In this document: in pieces, positions 27,664 through 37,188 of the stretch
Numbering within the stretch: position 1 is the first letter of the stretch
Layout: every line of letters starts with the position of its first letter
Source of the DNA: JAEINY01 sp942490535
GTDB taxonomy: Bacteria > Bacteroidota > Bacteroidia > Bacteroidales > Marinilabiliaceae
NCBI GenBank assembly: GCA_942490535.1
Contig: CALNXQ010000004.1
Coordinates: 1-64,000 of the forward strand
Direction: 5' to 3'
DNA: 64,000 nucleotides
The notes under the pieces: model-generated
Seen by the model: the letters and a program-made list of their open reading frames with translations, nothing else
What the model was told of the DNA's origin: nothing
Database searches by the model: none
Made by a program: the position numbers and the translations under genes

Positions 27664-29739
27664 TTATTTGACGATAATCTTAGATTGAAAATGACCTGCC
27701 ACGGTCTGTACAATCACAAAATGGAGTCCCGGTTCCAACCCTTTCAAAACTAATTTATTTGCTTTTGGAGTGATTTGTAGGGGAGTCAATTCGCCTTTAC
27801 TATTGAATACCTGAATGTTTTGAATGGAAATGCCAGGGTTGAGATCAATATAAACGGTTCCGTGGGATGGATTGGGGTAGAGGGTGAATGGTACCTGGTT
27901 TGTTTCAGGAAGGTATGTAGCCTGATCAAACGTGACATGAATGAAATCCATTCCTTGGCAACCCTGCGCATCTGTTACTGTTAAAGAATAGTCGCCGCTG
28001 GTTTCAATCACTATTATTGGGGTGGTTGAGCCATTCGACCAATTATACCCCATATAGCCGGAGGGGCCAATTAAGGTCACGTTAGGATTATTGGTGGAAA
28101 TATCGGGTCCTAAATCAAATTCCGGTCCTGTAAACTCGACATCAATCCTATCAGTTTGCTCACATCCACCTGATTCGACCTCAGTAGTCACCCAATAGGC
28201 GCCCGATTCAGTTACTGAAATGGAAGCATCTGTAGATAAAATTTGGGGAATGGAAAATTCACTGTACCATTTGTAATTAGTATGTGGCTTTTTTGTTTTT
28301 AGTACTACGGCCTCTCCGGAACAAGCTTTAGTGAGACCGGTAATTGTTGGGCCGTTGCCAATGGATGATAAATAGGCAAAGCTGGCGCTACCGGCATTTT
28401 CATCCAGTATACTCATGTGGAATAAACCGGTTGTGTTTTCAATGCTGTGAGGTACGCCGGTAGCAATATCTAAAGGCATTGAAACCGAATACCAGGCTTT
28501 ATCCATATTTTCTTGATCGGTACCGGGCACCAACTCCCAAGTGATGCCATTGAGATCATTCGTCATTTGATTATTGTGATCTCTCATAGTAAAGTTACTT
28601 CGGTTTCGGCCTTGTGTGACAAGTTGAATGTAAAAACGTTGATTAAATGTACGTGTGAAACTCACATTTCTGGATCCGGTACATTCAATTGGAGGCAAAA
28701 TGGCACTGCCCAGCTCATTCCCGTTTTCATTGGGTATGCCTGCTAACTGATAGGCATATACCAGCTTGTTTGAATGGGTGTAAAGGGCACTGTTCACAAT
28801 GTCCAGATCAATGAGATCGCCTTTATTTAAGAACATCGTTCTGGTGGGATCATTATCCACCATGAGAATGGTACCATCTTCAATGGCCAGAATGAATAAC
28901 TTATTGATAGGAGAAACATATACGATTCTACCCCACCGATCATAAAAGGACTCTAGCTGGGCATAGGCTTTCACCGCAATGTATTCGGTACCCAAGGCGG
29001 AGGTCGGGACCAATTGATCACCAATGAGATCGAAAGGGCTAACGCCGGGTTCATTCACGGAATCATCCGATATGGTAACAGCGATGGGTTTATCAGCCGA
29101 AATTTGTGTACCTGCCATGGATTGGCTATAATCGGTACCGGTGTATTCAATGGAATAGCTCTGGCCTCGATAGAGGGTTAGGGTATATGGCATATTGGCA
29201 TTGTGGCCGGTCACATTTACTGTTGGTATAATGGTAACACTGGTATGGTCTTCGGTGGCCACAATGTCTGCTTTTTCACATGCAATGGGTGATAAGGGGT
29301 AATTACGGTAGAGGTTTTGTGATGGCACAAAAAACTCTTTGCCCAGCGCTTTGTCCCCTTTCAAACTGAACTTCTCTGGATTGACATGATTAGCTACTTC
29401 ATAGTAGACCGCAATATCTGCATCAGAGGTGATGCGGATGCCTTTGTTGTTGTTCTGATTTGAGGGTTTGTTTTCAATGGTGTTTTTATCGATCTCGTAA
29501 AATACCTGTGTATAGGGATCGGCTGTAATTGAGATTGGTACGAAACTGCTATTGGCCGGCATGCTGATTACAATGTTGGCTTTCTGATCAAAGGCTGTAA
29601 AACGAAAAAGCAGCGGGGCATCTCCATGACTGGCCGTGACCTCTGGTGCCACAAACCAAAATTCACGGTCTGTTTGGCCCATGAGTGATTGAAGCGATAA
29701 CAGCACCAGAAGGGCCGTTGTTACTATTAATTTTATCAT
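27664..29739 (-). CDS. secreted IgGFc-binding-like protein with T9SS sorting domain
   Basis: 691 aa. Signal peptide MIKLIVTTALLVLLSLQSLMG, then an IgGFc_binding-type domain (about 25-440) with TDREFWFVAPEVTASHGD at its start and ISADKPIAVTISDDS in the middle. Two Ig/PKD-like segments follow (about 470-610), with YKWYSEF and YMGYNWSNGSTTP typical of surface adhesion proteins of the phylum. The end is a T9SS sorting domain: FTLYPNPSHGTVYIDL and a final GHFQSKIIVK. It should be a surface or released protein, maybe adhesive. The IgGFc name reflects a domain family; binding to antibody is not implied. Confidence 0.88.
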   Translation of the reverse strand: MIKLIVTTALLVLLSLQSLMGQTDREFWFVAPEVTASHGDAPLLFRFTAFDQKANIVISMPANSSFVPISITADPYTQVFYEIDKNTIENKPSNQNNNKGIRITSDADIAVYYEVANHVNPEKFSLKGDKALGKEFFVPSQNLYRNYPLSPIACEKADIVATEDHTSVTIIPTVNVTGHNANMPYTLTLYRGQSYSIEYTGTDYSQSMAGTQISADKPIAVTISDDSVNEPGVSPFDLIGDQLVPTSALGTEYIAVKAYAQLESFYDRWGRIVYVSPINKLFILAIEDGTILMVDNDPTRTMFLNKGDLIDLDIVNSALYTHSNKLVYAYQLAGIPNENGNELGSAILPPIECTGSRNVSFTRTFNQRFYIQLVTQGRNRSNFTMRDHNNQMTNDLNGITWELVPGTDQENMDKAWYSVSMPLDIATGVPHSIENTTGLFHMSILDENAGSASFAYLSSIGNGPTITGLTKACSGEAVVLKTKKPHTNYKWYSEFSIPQILSTDASISVTESGAYWVTTEVESGGCEQTDRIDVEFTGPEFDLGPDISTNNPNVTLIGPSGYMGYNWSNGSTTPIIVIETSGDYSLTVTDAQGCQGMDFIHVTFDQATYLPETNQVPFTLYPNPSHGTVYIDLNPGISIQNIQVFNSKGELTPLQITPKANKLVLKGLEPGLHFVIVQTVAGHFQSKIIVK

Positions 29740-29957
29740 CTTAGGTATACGTTAGGCTTTCAACTAATATTTAATGTAAAGAAATAAATTATTCGGTTAA
29801 TTAACTTGCTTCATAGATAAAAAAAATAGTTTTTCGTAAAGCCATTTGATAAGGGTCAGATGGATTGAATTTCGTTTAAATAATCACATTTCCCATTATC
29901 CTTTTTACCTTTGTCAGACTTGCGTGAGGCAGATACAAAATTAGATGGAACCATCAC

Positions 29958-30644
29958 ATGAACGATATAAAAGTAATCGGTTTCGATGCCGACGATACCC
30001 TTTGGGTGAATGAGACGTTTTTCAGGGAGACCGAAAAACAGTTTGCTGCTCTGTTAAAAGCCTATGCTCAACCGGACGAGGTATACCGAATTTTGTACAA
30101 AGTAGAGGTTGCCAATATGTCCATTTATGGATTTGGCATCAAGGCCTTTGTGTTGTCGTTGATTGAAACAGCTAACTTGATTTCTGATTTCCGGGTGACT
30201 GCCCGTGAAACAGATCAAATCATCCGGCTTGGCAAGGAGATGTTGAATAAACCCGTTGAATTGCTGGATGGAGTAGAGGACGTGCTAAAAAATCTACATG
30301 GCCGTTACCGGTTAATTGTGGCCACCAAAGGCGACTTGTTGGATCAGGAGCGCAAACTTAAAAAGAGTGGCTTGTTAAATTACTTCCACCACATTGAAGT
30401 GATGAGTGATAAAACGCCGGAAGCGTATAATAATTTAATTCATCACCTGGATATTCAGCCGGAGCAGTTTCTGATGATTGGGAACTCCGTGAAATCAGAT
30501 ATCCTTCCGGTGATTGATTTGGGTAGTTATGCCATTCATGTGCCTTTTCATACCACCTGGCATCATGAGTTGGTGGCAGAGCCTGTTGATTCAGAAAATT
30601 ATAAGGAAGTTGAAAATATCCGCGAGGTGTTGGATGTTCTTTAG
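29958..30644 (+). CDS. HAD-family hydrolase
   Basis: 228 aa, cytosolic. Motif I FDADDTLW (residues 9-16) holds the nucleophile Asp; motif II is in IVATKGD, motif III around Lys in SDKTPEAY, and motif IV in MIGNSVKSDILPV. A helical cap lies between motif I and motif II. The substrate is unknown; relatives hydrolyse phosphomonoesters. Single gene; TACCTTTG at 29906-29913 fits a -7 box, but no clear -33 is seen. Confidence 0.88.
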   Translation: MNDIKVIGFDADDTLWVNETFFRETEKQFAALLKAYAQPDEVYRILYKVEVANMSIYGFGIKAFVLSLIETANLISDFRVTARETDQIIRLGKEMLNKPVELLDGVEDVLKNLHGRYRLIVATKGDLLDQERKLKKSGLLNYFHHIEVMSDKTPEAYNNLIHHLDIQPEQFLMIGNSVKSDILPVIDLGSYAIHVPFHTTWHHELVAEPVDSENYKEVENIREVLDVL

Positions 30645-30720
30645 AAGCTGATTGGCTAAATCGTAATAGGGCTACGGATTTAAGTCTTTGGAATCTGCGT
30701 CAATCAATCTTAAAATAAAA

Positions 30721-30747
30721 GGAGGCTATCCCGATGAGGTAGCCTCC
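30721..30747 (-). terminator. terminator after the tricorn-like protease gene
   Basis: Perfect 8-bp stem GGAGGCTA (30721-30728) with TAGCCTCC (30740-30747), followed on the minus strand by TTTTATTTTA. It sits just after the stop of the protease gene and is also downstream of the HAD gene. Confidence 0.8.
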
Positions 30748-30772
30748 AGTGATGCAATAATTGATTTAAGAC

Positions 30773-33700
30773 TTATTTAATTTCTTCTTCAATCCAATTG
30801 GAACGATTGGGATCATCAGGCGTTCGAACCTTTTGTGCTGGCTTTTTCTCCAGCTCTTCCAAGAGCATTTTTACAGCTTCTTCTAAAGATGGGTCATTTC
30901 CCTGGGCGACCTTATGCGGCTCGTCGTATACCTCCACATCAGGATACACGCCAATGCCTTCGATGATCCAGTTCTGGTTTTCATCGAAAATACCAAATCT
31001 CGGTACGGCAATATATCCGCCATCCACCAGTCCGGCATTCCCCGACATGCCAACCAGGCCACCCCAGGTGCGGGTTCCAATTAGTTTCCCTAAACCTTTC
31101 TTACGGAAATAGTAGGGGAAAGCATCCCCTCCCGAAGAAGAATAATGGTTGATCAGCATGGCTTTGGGACCATCATGAGCAATGCCAGGTGTTTGCGAAG
31201 GCTCCAGGCCTTTGCGGTGCCAGTAGGATAACACATCACGATCCAATAAGTCAGCCATGTGATCCGGGATGAAACCTCCGCCATTGTAGCGGTCGTCAAT
31301 GATTAGGGCGGCTTTGTTGTGATAGGCATACATGCCACGGTGCAATTCGCGGTTACCTTCCACAGCCGTATTGGGCACATGGATGTAACCAATTTTGCCA
31401 TCAGAGAGGCGTTCCACCATTTGGCGACGCTCTTCCACCCAATTCAAATAGAGCAATTCCAATTCACTTTCGATGGGCTGGATGGTGTAGCTTTTAGCAC
31501 CTTGCTCGGTGGGTTTGCTGTTCACACTAATCTCCACTGTTTTGCCCACAGTGTTTTCCAGGTAGAGGTAAGGATTCGTCTCAAGTGTTAATGCATGGCC
31601 ATTGATGCTCAATAGGTAATCACCTTCTTTTACGTGCACGCCTTGTTCCGTTAACGGTGAACGTCGGCTCTCATTCCAGTTTTCTCCTGTGTAAATCTTA
31701 GAGATGATGTATTTGCCGGAGGAGGGATCGGCTTTCAGTTTGGCACCTAATAAGCCCGATTTAAGGGGCTTCACTTTCTCGAAATCCCCATAATTTACAT
31801 AGGCATGACCCGTGTTGGTTTCGGAGATAATCTCGCCCAGAATGTAATCCAGATCGGCCCGGTGGCTCACGTATGGCATAAGTGCATTGTAGTTTTCTTT
31901 GATCTGTTTCCAGTCCACACCATGCAGGTTCTCCACATAAAAATAATCGCGGAAGATGCGCCAGCCATCGGTATAAATCTGTTCCCATTCTTTCTTGGGA
32001 TCGATCTTCATCTCCAGACCTGCCAGGTCTAATTTCCCGACACTTGCTTTCTGTTCTGCTTTGAGTTCCGCTATTCCAAACGTTTCGCCCGACTGGTAAA
32101 TAATCTTGTCGCCATTGGCAGCCAGTTGGTAGGCGGAGATGTTGTCCACAATAACTTCGTCTTTTTTGTCGTCGATGGAATAGCGGTGTAGTTTACCTTC
32201 TGCTGTGTAAAGAATACCATTTTTTACCGGTGTCAGGTCGCTGTAATCACCGGCAGTTATCGGGAAGGCTGTGATTCTGTTTTCAATACCAGACTGGTCG
32301 ATGCTCACTTTTATCTTATCAGTCGCAACCGCTATCTTTGTATCATCTTTTTTTGCCTCTGTGTTAGTAGTTTCTTCTTTTATGGTTTCCACATCATTCT
32401 TTAATGGAAACAATTTTGGACCGTCTGCCTTCAGGGCCATGGCAAACAAACGGGTGGCTTTAGTATACAGGTAATTGAATTCAAAGCTGGAGAATTCCAG
32501 GTTAAAATCACGGTTCGATAAGAAATAAATGAAGTTACCATCGGCGGAGAATACCGGATTGTAATCAGAGAAGGTATCGTTGGTTAACTGATAATTCTCT
32601 CCGGTTGACAGTTGGTGTACCCAGATGGCACTCTGTTCATTGGCGCTGTTCTTGGCGTAGGTAATCCATTCTGAGTCGGGCGAAAAGGCATAGTGCTCAA
32701 TTTCGTTGCGGGTGGCAGTGTCTACTGTAATGACTTTGCCGCTGGTTACATCCAGGTATTTTAATTTCAGGCTACGGTCGAAAAACAACAGGTATTGGCT
32801 GTTGGGCGACCACCTGGCAGCGTACATCCAGGCCGAAGAATTGAAGGTGATTTGTTTGGCTTTGGCTCCCGGTTTATTTTCCAGTAAATAGATCTCATAT
32901 TCACCCGTCGCATCCGAATAGTAAGCCATGTATTTGCCATTGGGCGACCAGCTGGGAGATGTCTCACGTACCCCTTGTGTCTGTGTCAGGTTGAGGGTTG
33001 GACCATTTTCTGCAGGTACAGAGAAAATATCTCCACGAGCATCGAAAAGCGCACGTTTGCCGGATGGAGAGATAGCCATCCCCTGAATAAAATTCTTTAC
33101 ATTTTTAAAGTAGGGCAAAGTATTGGGGTTGTCGAAGTGAATGTTCACCACCACACGTTCCTCCAGACCGGTTTCCAGATTCAACTTGAAAAGTTGCCCC
33201 CCATTTTCATATACCAGTTGACCGTTTTCACCCGATGGCCACATCACATCAAAGGTGTCGTGGTGGGTGAGCTGGGTAATGGCTTTGGTGTCGGTATCGT
33301 ACTTGTAAATGTTGAGTTTCAAATCGCGATCCGATGCAAAATAGATGGCGTTGTTGTACCAGGCTGGTATCTGATCAGAGCCTGTAAACTCAGTGATGCG
33401 TTGCGAATCATTCTTCTCCAGGTCGTAGATCCATAAATCAGCGGCCCGGCCTCCTTTGTAGCGTTTCCAGGTGCGAAACTCACGACTGACCGGCGCATAA
33501 CATATTTTTTTGGCATCGGGTGAAAGGACGCCTAAGCCACCTTCGGGAATTTGAAGTGGTTGTTCCAGGCCGCCATTAATATTCACCAGGTAGTAGGTAC
33601 CAATGCGTTCGCCATAAGGCGTCCGGTTCATGCGCACCAAAATGGATTGACTGTCAGGCGTCCAGTCCAGAACAATGTTATCAAAACCACCCCGTGGAGG

Positions 33701-34045
33701 CATCAAACCAACCGAATTGTAAAAGGTGAGTTGTCGGGGTGAACCTCCTGTGGCGGGCATTACATAAATTTGGCGGCTACCCGAGTATTCGCCGGAAAAA
33801 GCGATCCATTGACCATCGGGGGATAGTTTGGGAAAGAGCTCCAGACCTGAATGTGATGTCAGGCGGGTGGCATTACCGCCATTGGCATCTACCGTCCATA
33901 TATCGCCTGCATACACAAAGGTGATGAGGTTTTTGTTGATGTCGGGATACCGCATTAAACGGGCATCATCTTGCGCCTGTGTCATTGTTATCAGGCCAAG
34001 CATGACAAGTAATAAGGCTCCGATTTTGAAATTAATTTTGTACAT
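30773..34045 (-). CDS. tricorn-like S41 protease
   Basis: 1090 aa from MYKINFKIGALLLVML; the frame runs 29 codons further but without a credible signal peptide. A signal peptide ending MTQAQ sends it to the periplasm. Domains: an N-terminal six-bladed propeller with WD40-like PD40 repeats (LSPDGQWIAFSG, WTPDSQSILV), a second propeller (SWSPNGKYMAYYSD, FSPDSEWITYA), then a C1-type domain, a PDZ domain (about 810-890, HVKEGDYLLSINGHAL) and a tail-specific protease core with the nucleophile Ser in SSSGGDAFPYYF and His candidate in NTGHAYVN. It should degrade peptides. Single gene with its own terminator. Confidence 0.93.
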   Translation of the reverse strand: MYKINFKIGALLLVMLGLITMTQAQDDARLMRYPDINKNLITFVYAGDIWTVDANGGNATRLTSHSGLELFPKLSPDGQWIAFSGEYSGSRQIYVMPATGGSPRQLTFYNSVGLMPPRGGFDNIVLDWTPDSQSILVRMNRTPYGERIGTYYLVNINGGLEQPLQIPEGGLGVLSPDAKKICYAPVSREFRTWKRYKGGRAADLWIYDLEKNDSQRITEFTGSDQIPAWYNNAIYFASDRDLKLNIYKYDTDTKAITQLTHHDTFDVMWPSGENGQLVYENGGQLFKLNLETGLEERVVVNIHFDNPNTLPYFKNVKNFIQGMAISPSGKRALFDARGDIFSVPAENGPTLNLTQTQGVRETSPSWSPNGKYMAYYSDATGEYEIYLLENKPGAKAKQITFNSSAWMYAARWSPNSQYLLFFDRSLKLKYLDVTSGKVITVDTATRNEIEHYAFSPDSEWITYAKNSANEQSAIWVHQLSTGENYQLTNDTFSDYNPVFSADGNFIYFLSNRDFNLEFSSFEFNYLYTKATRLFAMALKADGPKLFPLKNDVETIKEETTNTEAKKDDTKIAVATDKIKVSIDQSGIENRITAFPITAGDYSDLTPVKNGILYTAEGKLHRYSIDDKKDEVIVDNISAYQLAANGDKIIYQSGETFGIAELKAEQKASVGKLDLAGLEMKIDPKKEWEQIYTDGWRIFRDYFYVENLHGVDWKQIKENYNALMPYVSHRADLDYILGEIISETNTGHAYVNYGDFEKVKPLKSGLLGAKLKADPSSGKYIISKIYTGENWNESRRSPLTEQGVHVKEGDYLLSINGHALTLETNPYLYLENTVGKTVEISVNSKPTEQGAKSYTIQPIESELELLYLNWVEERRQMVERLSDGKIGYIHVPNTAVEGNRELHRGMYAYHNKAALIIDDRYNGGGFIPDHMADLLDRDVLSYWHRKGLEPSQTPGIAHDGPKAMLINHYSSSGGDAFPYYFRKKGLGKLIGTRTWGGLVGMSGNAGLVDGGYIAVPRFGIFDENQNWIIEGIGVYPDVEVYDEPHKVAQGNDPSLEEAVKMLLEELEKKPAQKVRTPDDPNRSNWIEEEIK

Positions 34046-34176
34046 ATTAATTAAATAAGTGTTGTATATGAATGAAAAAGCCCAGGTTGGGCAGCTGAAA
34101 AGTACACTATACCTGCCAAATCTGCAAAACAAATACGATTTTGTATTGTTTGCCTGAGATTACTAATAATTGAAAA

Positions 34177-34575
34177 ATGGATAAATTAACATTAACGACG
34201 CCCGCTCTTTTATTTTCTGCCGTATCACTTATCTTGCTGGCTTATACCAATCGCTTTTTAGGCTATGCTGCTTTGGTTCGTCAACTTTATGAGAAGTTCA
34301 AAGCCAATCCGGAACGTCTGTTATTGGATCAGATTAATAACTTGCGGAAACGGCTTCACCTGATTCGTAACATGCAATTATTAGGGGTGATGAGTCTGAT
34401 GTTTTGTGTCGTTTCTATGTTTTTAATTTACATTGATATTCAGCTCATCGCAGCCTATGCTTTTGGGTTGGGACTTCTTCTGCTTATAGTATCTTTATTA
34501 TTGTCGGGTTGGGAAATCCAAATTTCTGTCAAAGCTTTGGATTTACATTTGGAGGATATGGAAGGGCATCGGTGA
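34177..34575 (+). CDS. DUF2721 membrane protein
   Basis: 132 aa. A first helix (TPALLFSAVSLILLAYTNRFL), a charged stretch with LVRQLYEKFKAN and INNLRKRLHLIRNMQ, then two helices and a cytosolic tail ending in LHLEDMEGHR. This pattern is that of the DUF2721 family, of unknown function. It is divergent from the protease gene, 131 bp away. Confidence 0.8.
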   Translation: MDKLTLTTPALLFSAVSLILLAYTNRFLGYAALVRQLYEKFKANPERLLLDQINNLRKRLHLIRNMQLLGVMSLMFCVVSMFLIYIDIQLIAAYAFGLGLLLLIVSLLLSGWEIQISVKALDLHLEDMEGHR

Positions 34576-34908
34576 TAGGATTTCACAGAGTTCAAAATAC
34601 AGGCAATTCACAGTAGGGTTTAAACCTATTTAAAGAGTCGGGTATGAGCTGTTTTCTATCAACTAATCCTATAGAATTTACTATTCAAAGGATTTTTTGT
34701 TGCTTGGAATGGTTGGTTTACAATGTTTTCGGCTGTTTTTAATGCCTAAAGAGGTAAGGTGTGAAAAGGGCTCTTCCTTTTTGCTCTGGGATGAAATACT
34801 GGTTTATACTGATATGACCGATGGTTAATCATTTGGTGGGAGGCTGAAGTATGGGCACTGCTCACTATATTTGTGCCTGGAAAGTAATCATAAAATATAC
34901 ATCTGTGT
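34576..34908. other. intergenic region, no gene supported
   Basis: 333 bp between DUF2721 and hutD-like genes, both on the plus strand. No coding frame or strong repeat is seen. Confidence 0.4.
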
Positions 34909-35490
34909 ATGAAATACAAATATATTCCTGCTTCAGAGCAAGTAAGCAGTCGCTGGTCTGGTGGCTCCACTACCCAACTTTATATTTACCCCGAGGATGC
35001 GGATTACAAAATCAGAAACTTTCAGTTTCGACTCAGTAGTGCTAAATTAGAAGTGGAAGAGTCTGTGTTTACTTCTCTGCCTGGGGTCCAGCGCCATTTA
35101 ATGGTTTTGGATGGCGAACTGGACATTGCGCATAAGGGGCATCATCGTGCTGTTTTAAAGCCTTTTGATGCCGATTTCTTCATGGGGGATTGGGAAACGC
35201 AGGCCCGGGGCTGTGTAACTGATTTCAATCTGATGTTATCTGCCCAGACAAAGGGTAAACTGAAACCAGTTAATTTAGAAGCTCAACAAAGGTATTTGAT
35301 AGATAGTGAAGGGTATCGTTTTGTGGCAATCTATCTGTGGAAAGGACGGCTTGGTGTTGAGCAGTGTGAATTAAGAATGGCACAAGGTGACTTTCTGATT
35401 TATGATTTATGCGAGGGAGGAACTGTTCCGCAAGTAACAGCTATCGATTCAGATACCACTCTTATTCTAAGTTATATTACTCCCATCTAG
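34909..35490 (+). CDS. HutD-family cupin-like protein
   Basis: 193 aa. Conserved starts KYIPASEQVSSRWSGGSTTQLYIYP and VFTSLPGVQRHLMVLDGEL, then DADFFMGDWETQARGCVTDFNLM, are those of HutD/Ves proteins, which form double cupin folds. Relatives occur in histidine-use operons, where their exact role is unclear. No hutH, hutU, hutI or hutG is in the window, so the gene stands alone and may do something else. Confidence 0.85.
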   Translation: MKYKYIPASEQVSSRWSGGSTTQLYIYPEDADYKIRNFQFRLSSAKLEVEESVFTSLPGVQRHLMVLDGELDIAHKGHHRAVLKPFDADFFMGDWETQARGCVTDFNLMLSAQTKGKLKPVNLEAQQRYLIDSEGYRFVAIYLWKGRLGVEQCELRMAQGDFLIYDLCEGGTVPQVTAIDSDTTLILSYITPI

Positions 35491-35506
35491 CAACTGTTTA
35501 TAACTA

Positions 35507-35536
35507 AAAGAGGCTGCCCAAACGGACAACCTCTTT
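35507..35536. terminator. hairpin between convergent genes
   Basis: AAAGAGG (35507-35513) with CCTCTTT (35530-35536) and an imperfect inner stem. It lies between the hutD-like gene and the rubrerythrin gene and can serve both. Confidence 0.6.
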
Positions 35537-35566
35537 GATACCAAAGCTTAATTCTGCGGTACTGAA

Positions 35567-36142
35567 TTAATAGGTATTTTCTTTTAATTCGAAATAGGAT
35601 TGAGGGTGCAAACAAGCCGGGCACATTTTAGGGGCCTTTTCACTTTCGTGTAAGAACCCACAATTACGGCATTTCCAGGTACACTTACCATCTTTCTCAA
35701 ATACTCTACCCGCCTCAATGTTATCGTATAATTTGCGGTAACGCGCTTCGTGTGCTTGTTCCACTTTAGCAATCATTTTGAAGGCTACAGCTACTTCTTT
35801 GAATCCTTCTTCCTCGGCAATGCGGGCAAACTCAGGATACAACTCAGTCCACTCTTCGTTTTCGCCATCGGCAGAAGCTTTTAGGTTTTCCAGAGTAGTG
35901 CCAATTTTACCGGCCGGATACGAAGCTGTGATTTCCACCATGCCACCTTCTAAAAATTTAAAGAAGCGTTTGGCATGTTCTTTTTCATTTAAGGAAGTTT
36001 CTTCAAAAATAGCAGCGATTTGCTCCAATCCTTCTTTTTTGGCTTGTTTGGCAAAATAATCATAACGCATGCGCGCTTGTGATTCACCGGCAAAAGCTTT
36101 CAGCAAATTTTGCTCGGTGCGTGTTCCTTTTAAACTGTTCAT
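35567..36142 (-). CDS. rbr: rubrerythrin
   Basis: 191 aa from MNSLKGTRTEQNLL; an earlier TTG in frame is not needed. The N-terminal four-helix domain carries the di-iron ligands in AGESQARMRYDYF, SLNEKEHAKRF, and KVEQAHEARYR. The C-terminal rubredoxin domain has CRNCG and CPACLHPQSYF. It reduces hydrogen peroxide in the cytosol and is typical of anaerobes or micro-aerophiles. The gene lies 57 bp after the flavin reductase-rubredoxin gene, which could donate electrons; the two form one operon. Confidence 0.95.
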   Translation of the reverse strand: MNSLKGTRTEQNLLKAFAGESQARMRYDYFAKQAKKEGLEQIAAIFEETSLNEKEHAKRFFKFLEGGMVEITASYPAGKIGTTLENLKASADGENEEWTELYPEFARIAEEEGFKEVAVAFKMIAKVEQAHEARYRKLYDNIEAGRVFEKDGKCTWKCRNCGFLHESEKAPKMCPACLHPQSYFELKENTY

Positions 36143-36199
36143 AATTTGTTTCAATTTATTCTGGTAATTGATTTTATAGTATCTTGTTTCTTTTGTTGG

Positions 36200-36910
36200 T
36201 TATTTGAGCGGTTCAAACATGGATTTTGGTGATCCGCAGGTGGGACAAACCCAGTCGTTTGGCAAATCATCAAAAGATGTGCCAGGTTGAATACCGCTGG
36301 CCTCATCTCCAATGGCCGGATCGTAGATATATCCACAGGCCAGACATCTGTATTTTTGGTGGGAGTCTTTGGTAGCGTTTGTTTTTGGTGATTCCAGTTG
36401 CGATTTGTCAATATAGGTTGGTGCATTCTTTGGCGCCATTCCTTTTTTCACATCTCTGTAATAGGCATAGGTGAGCGGTAATGCATCACCATCCAGTAAT
36501 TGATTGGCTTCAATTTCGGCAATAAATAACAAGTGAGAGCCTACGTCAACGAGTTGGGTGACGGCGCATTCAAACCAGGCAATCGTATCTTCTGTCACAA
36601 TGGGGGTTCCCTTTTCACTGGTAAAATGATCGGTGGAGGCGAATTTATCTATCTGTTTACCTGATTTGTAGCCGAATAACCCGATGAGGTCTGCTTTGGT
36701 TTCTTGCTTTAAAATGGAAATGGAAAAGCGTCGGCTTTTCTCAATGAGGCCACATGTAAAATTATCTTTATTACAACTAATGGCTATGAGCGGGGGGGTA
36801 GCAGTAACCTGGAAGGCCGTATTGGCGATGTAGCCATTCTTTTTGCCAGCGTGTTCTGAAGCAATCACATATAACCCATACGTGATTTTGAAAAAAGCGT
36901 CAAAGTTCAT
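36200..36910 (-). CDS. flavin reductase-rubredoxin fusion (high-molecular-weight rubredoxin)
   Basis: 236 aa. An N-terminal FMN-binding flavin reductase domain (about 1-160) with YGLYVIASEHAGKKNGYIAN and FECAVTQLVDVGSHLLFIAEI is fused to a C-terminal rubredoxin (about 185-236) with CLACGYIYDP and CPTCGSPKSMF. Such proteins pass electrons from NAD(P)H to partners such as rubrerythrin or flavodiiron proteins. The next gene is rubrerythrin, so an NAD(P)H-peroxide reductase path is a fair inference. It is the first gene of the operon. Confidence 0.92.
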   Translation of the reverse strand: MNFDAFFKITYGLYVIASEHAGKKNGYIANTAFQVTATPPLIAISCNKDNFTCGLIEKSRRFSISILKQETKADLIGLFGYKSGKQIDKFASTDHFTSEKGTPIVTEDTIAWFECAVTQLVDVGSHLLFIAEIEANQLLDGDALPLTYAYYRDVKKGMAPKNAPTYIDKSQLESPKTNATKDSHQKYRCLACGYIYDPAIGDEASGIQPGTSFDDLPNDWVCPTCGSPKSMFEPLK

Positions 36911-36948
36911 TGTTTGAGTTTATTTATTAGGTTATAATTGCTTCTCTA

Positions 36949-37068
36949 ATTTAGATGAAAAGAAAGTAGGCTGAAAGCGAAATTCGTAAAACTTTGCCAA
37001 TGATGGGGCGGTTTACGGTAATTTAGATTTAGTGTAAATTATACTGAAGTAATGAATGTCATCTAAAT
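36949..37068. promoter_or_regulatory. three copies of ATTTAGAT in a divergent intergenic region
   Basis: ATTTAGAT at 36949-36956 and 37021-37028, with the inverted copy ATCTAAAT at 37061-37068. They lie between the flavin reductase-rubredoxin start and the nfnA-like start. They might be operator sites, but the AT-rich setting makes chance possible. Confidence 0.3.
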
Positions 37069-37188
37069 TATATGAGACATGATAGGTTTTTATTACACAA
37101 TAATTAATTACTTCGTGTGGTGAAATGGTTTTCTAATTCTAAAAAAGGAAAACTTGAATTGGCATTAAACAGATAAATGACTTTATCT

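Noticed and set aside
34046..34132. N-terminal extension of the tricorn-like protease (29 codons)
   Set aside because: It would put the signal peptide inside the protein; the ATG at 34045 gives a normal signal sequence.
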